Shown here: piece after piece, positions 13,501-22,789 of the stretch
Position numbering within the stretch: position 1 is the stretch's first letter
How the letters are laid out: each line of letters starts with the position of its first letter
DNA from: Argopecten irradians
Lineage: Eukaryota > Mollusca > Bivalvia > Pectinida > Pectinidae
Direction of reading: 5' to 3'
Length of the DNA stretch: 64,000 bases
Assembly (NCBI RefSeq): GCF_041381155.1
Contig: NC_091147.1
Location: 34,552,909-34,616,908, forward strand
Made by a program: the position numbers and the translations under genes
The notes under the pieces: generated by a model
Told to the model about the DNA's origin: nothing
The model's database searches: none
What the model saw: the letters and a program-made list of their open reading frames with translations, nothing else

Positions 13501-16500
13501 CTAAGCATACTTATAACATGACGTTTACTTCATACTTACAAATTGAAAATAATCAATAATCTGTAGGCATCAATTAAAAAACACATTAAACGTTTTGTAA
13601 GATACGTGTTTATAGGTCTCCATTGTATTATCCATTAATTAAACCTAGATTTCCTTACCTCATGTTGCCGCCGTGCCCTCTATAATCAATTGACTCGAAG
13701 GTAGTCGATGGTTCAATGTTCTATGTACATGTCACGGTTTGATAATATAACAAATAGACAAACCGTGTGCACGGATTAGTAAACCGTGCGGACGAATTGA
13801 CAAACCGTGTGCACGGATTCACAAACCGTGTGCACGGATTAGTAAACCGTGTGCACGGATTCACAAACCGTGTGCACGGATTGACAAACCGTGTGCACGG
13901 ATTGGCAAACCGTGTGCACGGATTAGTAAACCGTGTGTACAGATTGACAAACCGTGTGCACGGATTAGTAATCCGTGCGAACGGATTGACATACCGTGTG
14001 CACGGATTGGTAAACCGTGTGCACGGATTGGTAAACCGTGTGCACGGATTCACAAACCGTGTGCACGGATTCACAAACCGTCTGCACGGATTAGTCATCC
14101 GTGCGAACGGATTGACAAACCGTGTGCACGGATTAATAAATATATTTCCATGTCCCTTCGCGGGCTCCGTACGTTTCTGATTTTGATTTGCTTATTCCTT
14201 TTGTCTTTTAGAAGATTAATAGGGAATTGTATGGTATGGTATAGCGTAGATTGAATTCTCGATATAAGGATAAACTTGAATGATTTAATTTTCGATGTTA
14301 CACTCATTTCTTTTGGTTAGATCTTTGAGGTTATTTTTCCATAGACCGAAAAAAGTGAACGTCATGTAATATGATGTCATATATACAGAATGTGTACGCG
14401 AAATATTTTAAATGCGACACGGTCATTGACCAGCCTGATAATGGATAAGATATCAATGCGCCACAACTCAATTTGACTTATTGTTAGAAAGTAATATCAA
14501 GGAAATCAATGCATAATTAGTATCTCATTGAGTTATTAAGATTAAATCATAAGCATTATTCTAAATATCTTTTGGGTTTATAAAGTCATAGACAAAAAAC
14601 GACCGGACATTCTTTTTCATTGACGCTTCACTTTTTTTTTTTTTTTTTTTTTTTCTATCACTTCATACACCCAAAAGATATTGATAATAATGCATAAATA
14701 GACTTTTTGTCATTGGCCTATAAAACACATATTTAGGATGTACTCTCCTCACACCATGTTTTATCGAGAAAACACTCTGGGTTACAGTACCTGAACCGTT
14801 TAACGTTCCCAAATTTGCGTTTCGTTTGCGTTTGCGTTATTTCCGTTAGCAATCGTTAGCGTTAGCAATCGTTTATCGTTAATCGTTATCGTTTGCGTTA
14901 GCAATCGTTAATCGTTAGTTACGTTTACAATCGTTTGCGTTAGAAATCGTTTGCGTTAATCGTTAGCAGGACCGACTTCCGCTAACGTTAACCACTAAAA
15001 ATAGAACCAAATGCCGGTGATATGCTTTGACGATCCGGATATAATGTTCATTTTTATCTACTAAGATATTACGTTTACCGCTTCGTGTATCCACGACGAC
15101 TGATAGATTACACAAGAAAATAGCTAAAACAGATAATAAAAATATAAAAAATGTTATTACAGACACGCTGCATAATATTGTTCTTGTTATGTTAAATATT
15201 ATCAATGTACGAAGAACGCATAAATTCGTGAAATTTAAAAATCATTAATATGACGAGTTTGAACACGAGGAATAGGTGAGATTTGTCATTTACATGTACA
15301 TACTTTTAAACGCAATTTATTAGTACTTTTATTTATATGAAAATGGAATAAAATGATGTAAATGTTTGCAATCCTACAACTACATGTAGAACACGTGTAG
15401 ATAATTCGAACTGTGCAGGGGTACGTTACATTGTAAGCCTTCACACATACTGTACGCGTGTCAAATCAGCTCATATCAATAAAAACTGGACAGTCACGGG
15501 CACCCGTTGTTATTTGTAACTGGAATCTTTTCAATTCCCAGCATGACGCGCACGGGTATTTTACCTGTACAGGTATATAGGTCACGACTGGTGTTACCTT
15601 GTGTCGACCCCCTGTAGCTTGCCACGGGCGGAGTTCACCTGTAATTAACACCTTCTTGGGAGGGAGATTAACTTTATACCCAACTTATATAATTACCTGT
15701 GCCCCGTACACTGTGACAGTACATTTCACGTCCATATATGTACTGTCGTATTTCTAAGTTTTGATGTGTGCAATATGCTTTCCTATAGTATAGATTACGT
15801 TGGAAAGAATTAACTTACACTTATACATTGTATGAATAATTAATTTGTTTGAACTGTAAATTGAAGAGTTGCTTGATGTGAAATATGATCAAATAACTAT
15901 ATTTCTTACACCAGTTACATATATACGTAGAAAATTGTCGCAATGCAATTTTACAGTATATAATATTCAGTGTACATACATGTATGCATGTGCATCACTA
16001 TCTTCATCGTCGTTGTTATTAATGATTATGCATAATTGACTTAATTTGAATATAAATAACTGGAAGTGAAATATTTTCATTCTTTATATCTTTATTATAT
16101 GCATGAACTATAAAATGAGAGAACTGCAAATGGTGAAATGTTCAATCTTTATTACAGTAGCTGTGGCGTATGTACGTGCATTTGTAAATGTACATGTACG
16201 ACCCTAAAATCGATGCCTAGTCAATTGTAAGCAATGGGCTTTTATGAATGCACACCCTAGTACATGTAATATACAGCGTGTAATCCGTTATGAAACAAAT
16301 ATTCCGAGAATACAATTTTCCATGGTAAGCGGAAGAGCCTTTCGACAATCTACAAAAACCCTGAAACTTGTGATTGATGCGGGAAACACTATAAGATGTT
16401 AATTATTACAATTGTTGAGTTATGAAACATCGATAATAGAAATCAAACATATAGATGGAAATTTGATTTACTGCATTTTAAATGTGTTTGTGTGAAAATG

Positions 16501-19500
16501 TTTCATTCGTCATTTCAATACCATGATACTATTTAAAAGTACCAGTATGTGACGGTAATATTATCAATAAAGTGTTGTTGTAACAATTTGTTTATTATTT
16601 CTTAAAATGTCGGACAAATATGACACTAAGAATAATGCAATTATCTCTTAATACATACGGCTGTACACGTAATTTGTAAACGTACGTGTACGTGTGAAGT
16701 GGAAACTTCGTATCGAGTACAGTCGTGTTTGACTTCATTGTGTTATTATCAGTAAAGAGATGTTGTAATAATTTGTTATTTCTTAAAATATCGGGTAAAA
16801 TGACACTTTAGAATAATACCATTCTTTCTCCATACACACAGTTGCACATGTAATTCATTTTGTAAACGTACATTTTGTACATGTAAAGTGGAAACTTTGC
16901 ATTGAGTACTGTCGTCTTTGACTTCATCGTGTCCATATAGTTTTCATAGGCAAATGTTTATATGATATACAGAAACTTTAATCCCGAACATACTCCAGTT
17001 TTTCTTGTACTTTCGTTTGTATTTCAGAACGTCAAGATCCGTAATTTATTTACCGTCAAGCCGTGTCCGTGATTATAACAATGGTATTTCCGGTTTATCA
17101 TAGCCGATCGTTTTGCGTTTTGCGTTAATCGTTAATCGTTAGCCGGTATTGCGTTAATCGTTTATCGTTAATCGTTAATCGTTAGCGTTAGCAATCGTTA
17201 GCGTTAGCTAACGGACGATTTTTTTGCGATGCGTTTGCGTTAGGCTGGGAACGTTAAACGGTTCAGGTACTGTACGATCCTATCCATGACTATCCTTAAA
17301 TGTTACATGTATCGTTGTAATTATGCCATGGAAACATGTAACTCGAATAACCTGTTTGATAGGATGTATTCTATTCGTCACGATTTTATTTTAAAAAGCT
17401 CGACTCAAATACTATAAAAGCTCAAAGTGTCAAATTTTCCCCGTCAATGTAGATATAATGAGGTTTGGCAATATACAATTATCTACCCGTTTCAAGGTGG
17501 ATACGGTGAGTTATCAACCCGAGGAAACGATATAGTTTGCCAATCAAACGACTATACAAATATCAACCATTGTGATAGTGGCCATAGGCCAAGACTGAGG
17601 CTACAGCTTAGAGGGTTAAAAATCACTGTAAAGAATTAACAGATGTCAATGTAAATACTAGTTTTATTATTATATGACCAGTGGTTTTACTGGGTTTTTT
17701 AATGGCCGATTCGTATTTTAATATTCAAATACAATATCAAACCCAAAATAAGCGGCGAATAGCACGTCAGGCACGCTAGGTTACTGGACTGAGACGAGAT
17801 ACCTCTCGCGAGTCCCGTTACCTGTGTCAAGAGTAGATCGAGAGAATCTCTCCTTACATGTGAAGGCATATCAACTTTTGACGGTAAGTAGTACCCCGAT
17901 ATATAACGTAAAGGGACATTCCGAATATAAGACACTTCCAATGACATGTTGAGCTTTAACGCAAAAATTTCATATCTTTACAATCTAAAACAAACTACAA
18001 AAATGAAATATGTTTGCAAAATGAAATATTTTTGCGGAGAACAATGACAGAGCGTAAATAGGCGAGAAGCCATCTTTTAAGTTAAATGTGCCATAACCTG
18101 GCGAAATATGTAACATACTACTATTTTCAGTGATTTATTTCATTTTATAATTATAACATTATTATAACATTATTTTTATAGTGACATTATAATTATTGAC
18201 ATCACTATAAAATGTGAAAAGTAACTGTTGACCACAACCTAGCTTCATGGTTTGACCATGTGTCCTCATTTTACGGCTCTGTAGACGACGTAAAAATAAT
18301 GATTTTTGGAAATATTGTCAAAATTCATTTTTAAAGCTTATTCAACTAGTTTGGTGGTGAATAACAGATAAAAGATCTTCGTGATTCGTAAATATGACAG
18401 TTAAGGCACATATAACTTTAAGACGAAGAACAACTTACTTGCTGTGAAATTGACTTGCAAGCTGGCATTTGTTCCCCGTATAAGGTGACAGGGCTCCGCT
18501 GTACACCCATTCACGTTAACAGACTGGATCGTAGCTCCTGTAGATCCTATAAAAACATTCTGTCAGTATTTTGCAATCAAATACATATTTTTTATCAATT
18601 ATTATCGTAATTATATGAGGGAAAAAACTTTAAAATATAAAGTATTTATTTTAGTACAATACATAAAACCTATCATAAATTACAGAGTCATGGGAGTAAC
18701 TCATTTAGGACAATTTAATTGAGTAAGAACACTGAATCCGGCAGTCCGGAAAATTCGTAATCCGTATTGTTTAGGCTGGAAACGAAGGTGTCCGAATTAT
18801 CGAGGTTCCACTGTATATTTATCTATGTTTGTAACTAGTTAATCACACACTCTTACGTAAATTAATTTTTTTTTGTTCTTTAGTAAAAATCCATTGTCAT
18901 GCGTCTTGTTTGTATCATATATTGTACAACAATACATGGCATGTGTAGTGTAAATCTTTGAATGGTTATAACATTGACAAAACCCATTAAAGGTCCACAA
19001 ACTTTCTGAAACAAAAGTACAAAGTTTCTCAAAAACAACAATAACATAAGAAAATATATATCGCATAAGATAATGTAACAACACCAAAAGAGTGCAAGAT
19101 TCCCTGTGCAAACTTTTTGATTCATTTCGCGGTTTTGCGGTCTGGCGCAGTGATTGTCAACTAACGCTCGTTAATTATGACGACGGCGGGAAACATAAGA
19201 AGACCCGAGTTCTAAAAATTAACATTTGATTTACATTATTTAGATTGTTCTGATGGTGACGATAACTGTAGTATTAACGATAAGCTAATAATTTCTGATA
19301 CTCTACAAAATTGTCAACTTAGATTTTCATTCCCATATTGATATTAAAATTATTTGTGCCATAACTGTGTAAAAATATTTTTCGTCGGTAATGTATTGAA
19401 AGCCATCAGGTTTGATGAATTCATTGTAAAAATCATTCAGAAGAACACACATGATGCTTATACTTTACGATTACTAATAACACAGTAAAAATATGAAATA

Positions 19501-19939
19501 GAATTGGAGAGCACACATTTGTTTCATGCTCTGACCGCATGTACTCATTTTACTACATTGCAAAAGTTACTATAATGATTTTTAGCAGTACTGCCAACAA
19601 TTATTTTAGCTTTTATCTTTATCTGTAAGATGAACATCTATACATCGTAAAATAATGTGATTTTAAATGTTGTGATGGTGAATGAAATGTAACTTTTCTT
19701 GGTTATTGAGCATGAAAAAAATGGCACACATCATTTTAAAGGCAGTTTCGGAAAGGTTATCATGAATTTGGGCACACCCTATATTTGAACTTGGGGTCAA
19801 TGATAATGAAAATGCCTATGCTCATTTGTAAAACAATATCTGTTTACATTATGATTAAGAACTTACCACAGTCTTTGAATGTAATGGAACCAGCAACCGC
19901 TGTAACAGTTGAAAGAATTGCAAGCACTGTGAATGCCAT
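4466..19939 (-). CDS. NPC2: NPC2-like protein (ML domain), copy A, complete four-exon gene
   Basis: Coding exons are 19867-19939, 18439-18546, 5475-5647 and 4466-4555, joined at GT-AG introns of phase 1, 1 and 0, giving 147 aa. NPC2 proteins are small lumenal carriers that bind cholesterol or other lipids; invertebrates often have several, some secreted. Visible features: hydrophobic signal peptide at residues 1 to about 17, FKDCG at 21-25, GCTAEPCHL at 38-46, the EDCC and CPI motifs at 86-98, and VLDDSKKDFLC at 127-137. Cysteines 24, 39, 44, 88 or 89, 96 and 137 match the six disulphide cysteines of the family, with one extra in the CC pair. N-glycosylation sequons are at N51 (NAS) and N57 (NFT); the second matches the conserved VNVT position of vertebrate NPC2. 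Length is normal for the family. Intron 2 is 12.8 kb because two transposable elements have entered it. The ligand and whether it works in the lysosome or outside the cell cannot be told. Confidence 0.92.
5475..5647 (-). CDS. NPC2: NPC2 copy A, coding exon 3
   Basis: A 173-bp exon with acceptor TATTTTCAG and donor GTAATT. It encodes IFGVIAGVQVKFPG, EDCC, LVCPIKSGT and the KSYPT motif, matching the central part of human NPC2 (MGVPVPFP, CPI, YP). An open frame continues past the donor to 5409, but that extension is intron: the family pattern resumes in exon 4. Differs from copy B by one synonymous base. Confidence 0.93.
5791..6111 (+). repeat. Left subterminal array of E1, 21-bp units
   Basis: About 15 units of the type AATCCGTGCACACGGTTTGT plus one base. 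Each unit has an imperfect palindromic core (CCGTGCACACGG or CCGTCCGCACGG) and an AT-rich linker. Confidence 0.95.
6112..7397. other. E1 interior, no gene seen
   Basis: AT-rich sequence without supported exons or RNA genes. A few degenerate TACACGG-like motifs just inside the array (6185-6215) look like decayed units. Confidence 0.5.
7398..7500 (+). mobile_element. Truncated tRNA-derived SINE head
   Basis: TTGCCAAGTGGTTCAGATGT (box A-like), then ACATATTACCACACTACCTC and a degenerate box B (GCGAGTTCAAAAC). It matches the head of the SINE at 34046-34268; the 3' body is missing. Confidence 0.6.
7717..8098 (+). repeat. Dispersed repeat shared with 34733-35099
   Basis: About 380 bp aligning from TATTATCAAAACA.AGGAATATTAG to ACACAGGGGCCATTTCGAAG, including AGCCAGCCAATCAGCGGCCG. 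Both copies read in the same direction. No coding potential. Confidence 0.8.
8311..8391. mobile_element. 81-bp TCATCCTCGAT inverted-repeat element
   Basis: Starts TCATCCTCGATAACCCAGG and ends CCATGGAGTATCGAGGATGA, which are imperfect reverse complements. It is a short relative of ~300-bp copies at 21085-21395, 24680-24985 and 49341-49650. Confidence 0.65.
8700..10194. other. E1 interior, no gene seen
   Basis: No supported exon, RNA gene or clear repeat. The open frame at 8743-9015 has no recognisable domain or codon pattern and I do not call it. Confidence 0.4.
10195..10540 (-). mobile_element. Diverged MITE related to the TTAA-flanked family
   Basis: Internal stretches CACTACACTTATCATCATCA and TCTGAACAATT.AAATAAAA match the element at 30946-31333. 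The ends (ACCTTTTCGAAAC) are weak versions of the family's CTACCTTTCCGAAAC. Confidence 0.6.
10921..13406 (+). mobile_element. 2486-bp TA-flanked element, nested inside E1
   Basis: Starts CAGTACCTGAACCGTTTAAC and ends with its reverse complement, flanked by TA on both sides (10919-10920, 13407-13408). Just inside each end are short arrays of AACGATT / TAACGCAAACG units (about 10950-11090 and 13222-13380). The CAGT terminus and TA duplication fit the IS630-Tc1-mariner group, but there is no transposase frame, so it would depend on another element. The GC-richer patch at 12540-12790 has a 61-codon frame that I do not regard as a gene. Confidence 0.85.
13757..14135 (-). repeat. Right subterminal array of E1, inverted 21-bp units
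   Basis: About 18 units of the same 21-bp repeat as 5791-6111 but in the opposite orientation, so the two arrays extend the terminal inverted repeat of the element. Confidence 0.95.
14785..17272 (-). mobile_element. 2488-bp TA-flanked element, inverted copy in NPC2 copy A intron 2
   Basis: Near-identical inverted copy of 10921-13406. Block B has the empty site (GGGTTACGATCC at about 61476), so the TA at 14783-14784 and 17273-17274 is the duplicated target. The pair forms 2.49-kb inverted arms with a 1.4-kb spacer that contains the right end of E1. Confidence 0.9.
18087..18413. mobile_element. MITE with TGTGCCATAAC ends in NPC2 intron 2
   Basis: Starts TGTGCCATAACCTGGCGAAA and ends ACAGTTAAGGCACATA, imperfect reverse complements. 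Internally it has GCTTCATGGTTTGACCATGT, also found in related copies at about 19351-19745 and 38750-39265. Present in block B too (about 62833-63159). Confidence 0.6.
18439..18546 (-). CDS. NPC2: NPC2 copy A, coding exon 2
   Basis: A 108-bp exon of phase 1 at both ends, bounded by TTTTATAG and GTAAGT. It encodes a stretch containing ATIQSVNVNGC and EPCHLIRG, matching the second beta strand and the C-x4-C disulphide loop of NPC2. Identical in sequence to exon 2 of copy B and the same length as exon 2 of NPC2-2. Confidence 0.93.
18985..19350. mobile_element. MITE relic in NPC2 copy A intron 1
   Basis: TTAAAGGTCCACAAACTTTC at the left resembles the TTAA-flanked family of 46732-47033; the interior (GTCAACTAACGCTCGTTAAT, GACGATAACTGTAGTATTAA) matches 30946-31333 and 10195-10540 in reverse. 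The right end is unclear. Block B carries the same relic from about 63734. Confidence 0.55.
19867..19939 (-). CDS. NPC2: NPC2 copy A, coding exon 1 (signal peptide and FKDCG)
   Basis: The start codon (19939-19937) sits in a strong context, CCACCATGG. The exon encodes 24 residues plus the first base of a glycine codon: a hydrophobic leader (AFTVLAILSTVTAVAG) followed by SITFKDC, the mature N-terminus expected for NPC2. It ends at a consensus GTAAGT donor (19866-19861). Confidence 0.92.
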
Positions 19940-19984
19940 GGTGGAGATTCTTGCAGTTCAATGAACGCCTTGTGTGAACGCACA

Positions 19985-19990
19985 TTTATA
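19985..19990 (-). promoter_or_regulatory. Candidate TATA box of NPC2 copy A
   Basis: TATAAA read on the minus strand, 46 bp upstream of the start codon, so transcription would begin about 18 bp before the ATG. NPC2-2 has a TATA-like run at a comparable distance. This is positional inference only. Confidence 0.5.
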
Positions 19991-20329
19991 GAGTTATTTG
20001 ACCTCGACACTCATGGCTCGCCCCACATCGTCTGATCAAGAGCTTTTCGGAAGTACGGTCTTCGCATGGGCTCACCTTACGAAGTCACGAGGTCATTTAG
20101 TAGTCACCTCATCGCAATGTCCGATCACTCGTACGAGATGGCGACTTGTATATCATACAATATATATAATACCATCGACCTATTGATACACTGATAATAA
20201 GACCAGATTGGACAATCCGTGATCAGCGAACGCTAACATAACGGAGACAAAACACAAAGTCACAGCAGCTAATAATACGGTAAGTACACAAAACATCATA
20301 TAAATTCGATTAATGACACCTTTATTGAA

Positions 20330-20690
20330 TATACTCCACTGCTGACAAATAGGTTTTTTTCTTTATAAAAACAATAGGAGACGAATAAGTCATTTTGTTC
20401 TGTTACAAAAATTGCTCGCTTTACACCATTACCAACATTGAAAAGTTTGAGCTTCCAATTTTAAACCAAAATAGAAAAATTAAAAACAATTAATTGCACC
20501 CAGAAAAAAATCCGTAACAAATATTTTTTTTATTAGTTTTTGAGTTAATTAGACTTAAGAATCTACTGTAGATAAATTAGTTTTTTACCTATACTTTATT
20601 TATTGATATCTCATATCTATATCTATATATAGCCTATACAATGTATCTAAGTATTGGATACCGGAATCGGCCGAAGTTTGCCGAATGGTG
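20330..20690. repeat. Relic of the GATGCTCCACCGC MITE family
   Basis: CTCCACTGCTGACAAATAGG, then CTGTTACAAAAATTGCT and CTTTACACCATTACCAACAT match the element at 23661-24016. Ends not preserved. Confidence 0.55.
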
Positions 20691-20714
20691 CATAGGGTAC
20701 ACCTTTATCGTCTT

Positions 20715-20772
20715 ATCGCGCCATCGCCTCATCGCTCTAATCTCATTCTACTCGATGGTACGATGGCGCGAT
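20715..20772. repeat. Short inverted repeat
   Basis: ATCGCGCCATCG (20715-20726) and its exact reverse complement at 20761-20772, separated by 34 bp. Could form a hairpin; no gene context. Confidence 0.6.
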
Positions 20773-21084
20773 AGTAAGCTGTGTGGTCCTATCCAGTTAT
20801 ATAAATAGCTGTTAATGTAGCTAGCATGATGTTTTAATGAGAAAAAAGGTGTTTTGTAAAAGTAAAAAAAAATGTGTCCATCAAATATTTTGCAAAAAGC
20901 GAAATCTGTATTGTGCAAGAGAGATTTGTGAAATCGGTGATGGTTGATTTGCTTATGTAGGAAATATATAGCCAGAACTATTATATATAATGATGTATTA
21001 TTATTTGTGAAACAAGACAGTAGTTTTATAACCACCGAGGAGTCGATGAAATTGTGTTTTTAGACAGAAACATGCACATAATAC

Positions 21085-21395
21085 GATCTCCAGGGGTACC
21101 GATCACCAACGATGTCTACACCACTGGACTATCTCATAATAAAACTGGAGGAAACAGAACAGAACAGGTAATTTAGTCCTTTGATGTACATCAAAAGAGC
21201 CGTATAACGGTACACTGTGGTCGACTATGGCTTTGAAGTTGGGCGTCGCTCTCTGTAGTCTTCAAGGGAAAGTTTGCTGCCTTGTAATTGGTTCAGAGTG
21301 TTTCCTCTGAGCTGCCTTTAATTTTATTATGAGCTAGTCAAGGGATGTAGAGATCGTTAGTGATCGGAACCCCTGGATTATCGTGGATGATAATA
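21085..21395. mobile_element. ~300-bp TCATCCTCGAT-family MITE
   Basis: Contains TTTGATGTACATCAAAAG, CTCTGTAGTCTTCAAGGGAA and, at the right, CCCCTGGATTATCGTGGATGA. It shares this order with 24680-24985 and 49341-49650. Confidence 0.6.
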
Positions 21396-21515
21396 CGGTA
21401 AACACACTACTGAAAAAGCGATTTGAGTAGATCTAGACTGAAGTTGCTTTACTCAAATAGCTGGGGGCAAACCTCGGCATACAAGACGTTCGACCACAAT
21501 GAGTAATGGTGTACA

Positions 21516-22250
21516 GTGAGTGAGTTTGAAAATTTCACACCATTTCACCACAGTGGACTTTTTCTGCATATCACAGTAAAGCCAACTAAACTCAATTTCA
21601 TTACAACTGGTTTGTTTCCGATGTATGTGCAAATTTTAATCTACTCTTACACGGAATTGTCACGTAAGCATTTCCATCTTTTTCTAGAAAATATAGTAAC
21701 GCAACCGATTTTAAGATTTCGATTTGGAGTTAAATTTATTTTTACCGAAATATCATTAACAATGCAAAACAGATTAATATGCAGTCTATTTTGTTATCTA
21801 AATTATCACGAGTGTTTTATGTATTATGAAATATTACAGATATTAATCAGTCATATTAACATGGGTAACATTAAAAAATTATTTCAGATCTGAACTATGA
21901 TAAGTTTCTTAAAGTGCATGTATAACATGAAACATTGGTACTTTTGTTCGAGATTTGAAGTTTTCAAACGATTTTTGGGTAGAAATTACATTTTTGAATT
22001 GCAACCGGAGTTGCTATAAATTTAGTATAGCAAATTAATAGCATTTGTTTTCTGCTTTGGGCATTTAATATGTAGAATATCAGCCAAAAAACAACGAAAA
22101 TTTAAGATAAATAATAATTCAAAAGTCATTAGTAAAAATGTGAAGGAGTAAATTGATGGACTACAACCGTCCAAGTAAGTCATTTTAAAGTGTATTATTA
22201 ATATCGGTTATAAACTCAAATCTGGACTGTGTTATTTAGGTCTTGTGTAC
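21516..22250. other. No gene seen
   Basis: AT-rich. A 125-codon frame at 21516-21893 has no domain, no homologous copy elsewhere in the window and a composition like chance AT-rich frames. It is left uncalled. Confidence 0.4.
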
Positions 22251-22279
22251 TTTCATCGTTTATAGCATCCTTGATATCA

Positions 22280-22460
22280 CTGATGTCTACCCCAGGTCCA
22301 TAGTTAAACTGGAAGCTGCTCTATAGAGAAAAAAAACTGACCAATCACAGGTCTGCAAAGACTTCTTTTGAAGATTACAGAGAGAACGACATCCAACTTC
22401 AAAGCAACACAGTCAACAACCTGTGAACCGTTAAAAATTCCTTTGATTTACATCAAATGG
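22280..22460. mobile_element. Partial TCATCCTCGAT-family MITE just past NPC2-2
   Basis: Contains CAATCACAGGTCTGCAAAGA, GAAGATTACAGAGAGAACGAC and TTTGATTTACATCAAATGG in family order. It lies within about 150 bp of the NPC2-2 polyadenylation signal. Confidence 0.55.
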
Positions 22461-22619
22461 TCAAATTATCAGTTTTTTTCGGTTCCTTTTTTTTGTTAAA
22501 ATCATGAGAATTTTGACCCGTGACATTAATTGTTTATATCGTATTTATTTTTGCGAATTTTAACGTCCTCGTGATTTAATAACAAAAACATTTGATTAAG
22601 GTTTTAATTTAAATGTTTC

Positions 22620-22625
22620 TTTATT
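22620..22625 (-). terminator. Candidate polyadenylation signal of NPC2-2
   Basis: AATAAA on the minus strand about 75 bp past the stop codon, at a spacing like that in copy A. Confidence 0.5.
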
Positions 22626-22699
22626 CGTGTAAAATGCTTTGTAGTGACAGTTTCATTGGCATCTTTGGTAAATATGTAATACAATTCATTATCTTCGTT

Positions 22700-22789
22700 T
22701 CAGTTGTCAGCAATGACGGCGGGAAACACTAAACAAAGGAAGTCCTGTTTGCTGTCGTCGAGAACGGCCATCTTGACGAGAACTTGAAT
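22700..22789 (-). CDS. NPC2: NPC2-2, coding exon 4 and stop
   Basis: A 90-bp exon after acceptor GTCTACAG, encoding IQVLVKMAVLDD, SKQDFLCLVFPAVIADN and a TGA stop. It pairs residue for residue with exon 4 of copy A (VLDDSK-DFLC, FPA). Confidence 0.92.
   Translation of the reverse strand: MQVLVKMAVLDDSKQDFLCLVFPAVIADN

Larger units (their letters stand above)
5754..14171. mobile_element. 8418-bp foldback-like element E1 in intron 2 of NPC2 copy A
   Basis: Perfect inverted ends start TACGGAGCCCGCGAAGGGAC and continue for 37 bp of unique sequence, then run into a 21-bp tandem array on each side (5791-6111 and, inverted, 13757-14135). Flanking CGTTTC is duplicated (5748-5753 and 14172-14177), and block B has the single uninterrupted CGTTTC at about 60878, so the insertion is direct. 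The 7.6-kb interior holds a SINE head, a shared dispersed repeat, MITE relics and a nested 2486-bp element, but no recognisable transposase. It is non-autonomous or gutted. Confidence 0.9.
573..19255. repeat. Duplicated block, copy A
   Basis: Starts at ATTTCAAACTAGTAAC and matches 50800-64000 in the same order and orientation; the end given is the position matching the window's last base, so the true end may be farther. The match is broken only by insertions private to one copy (5754-14171 and 14785-17272 here) and by array length differences. Confidence 0.9.

Noticed and set aside
13721..14180. Long frames of 7-residue repeats on both strands, also at 5736-6204
   Set aside because: They come from the 21-bp arrays of E1 read on either strand.
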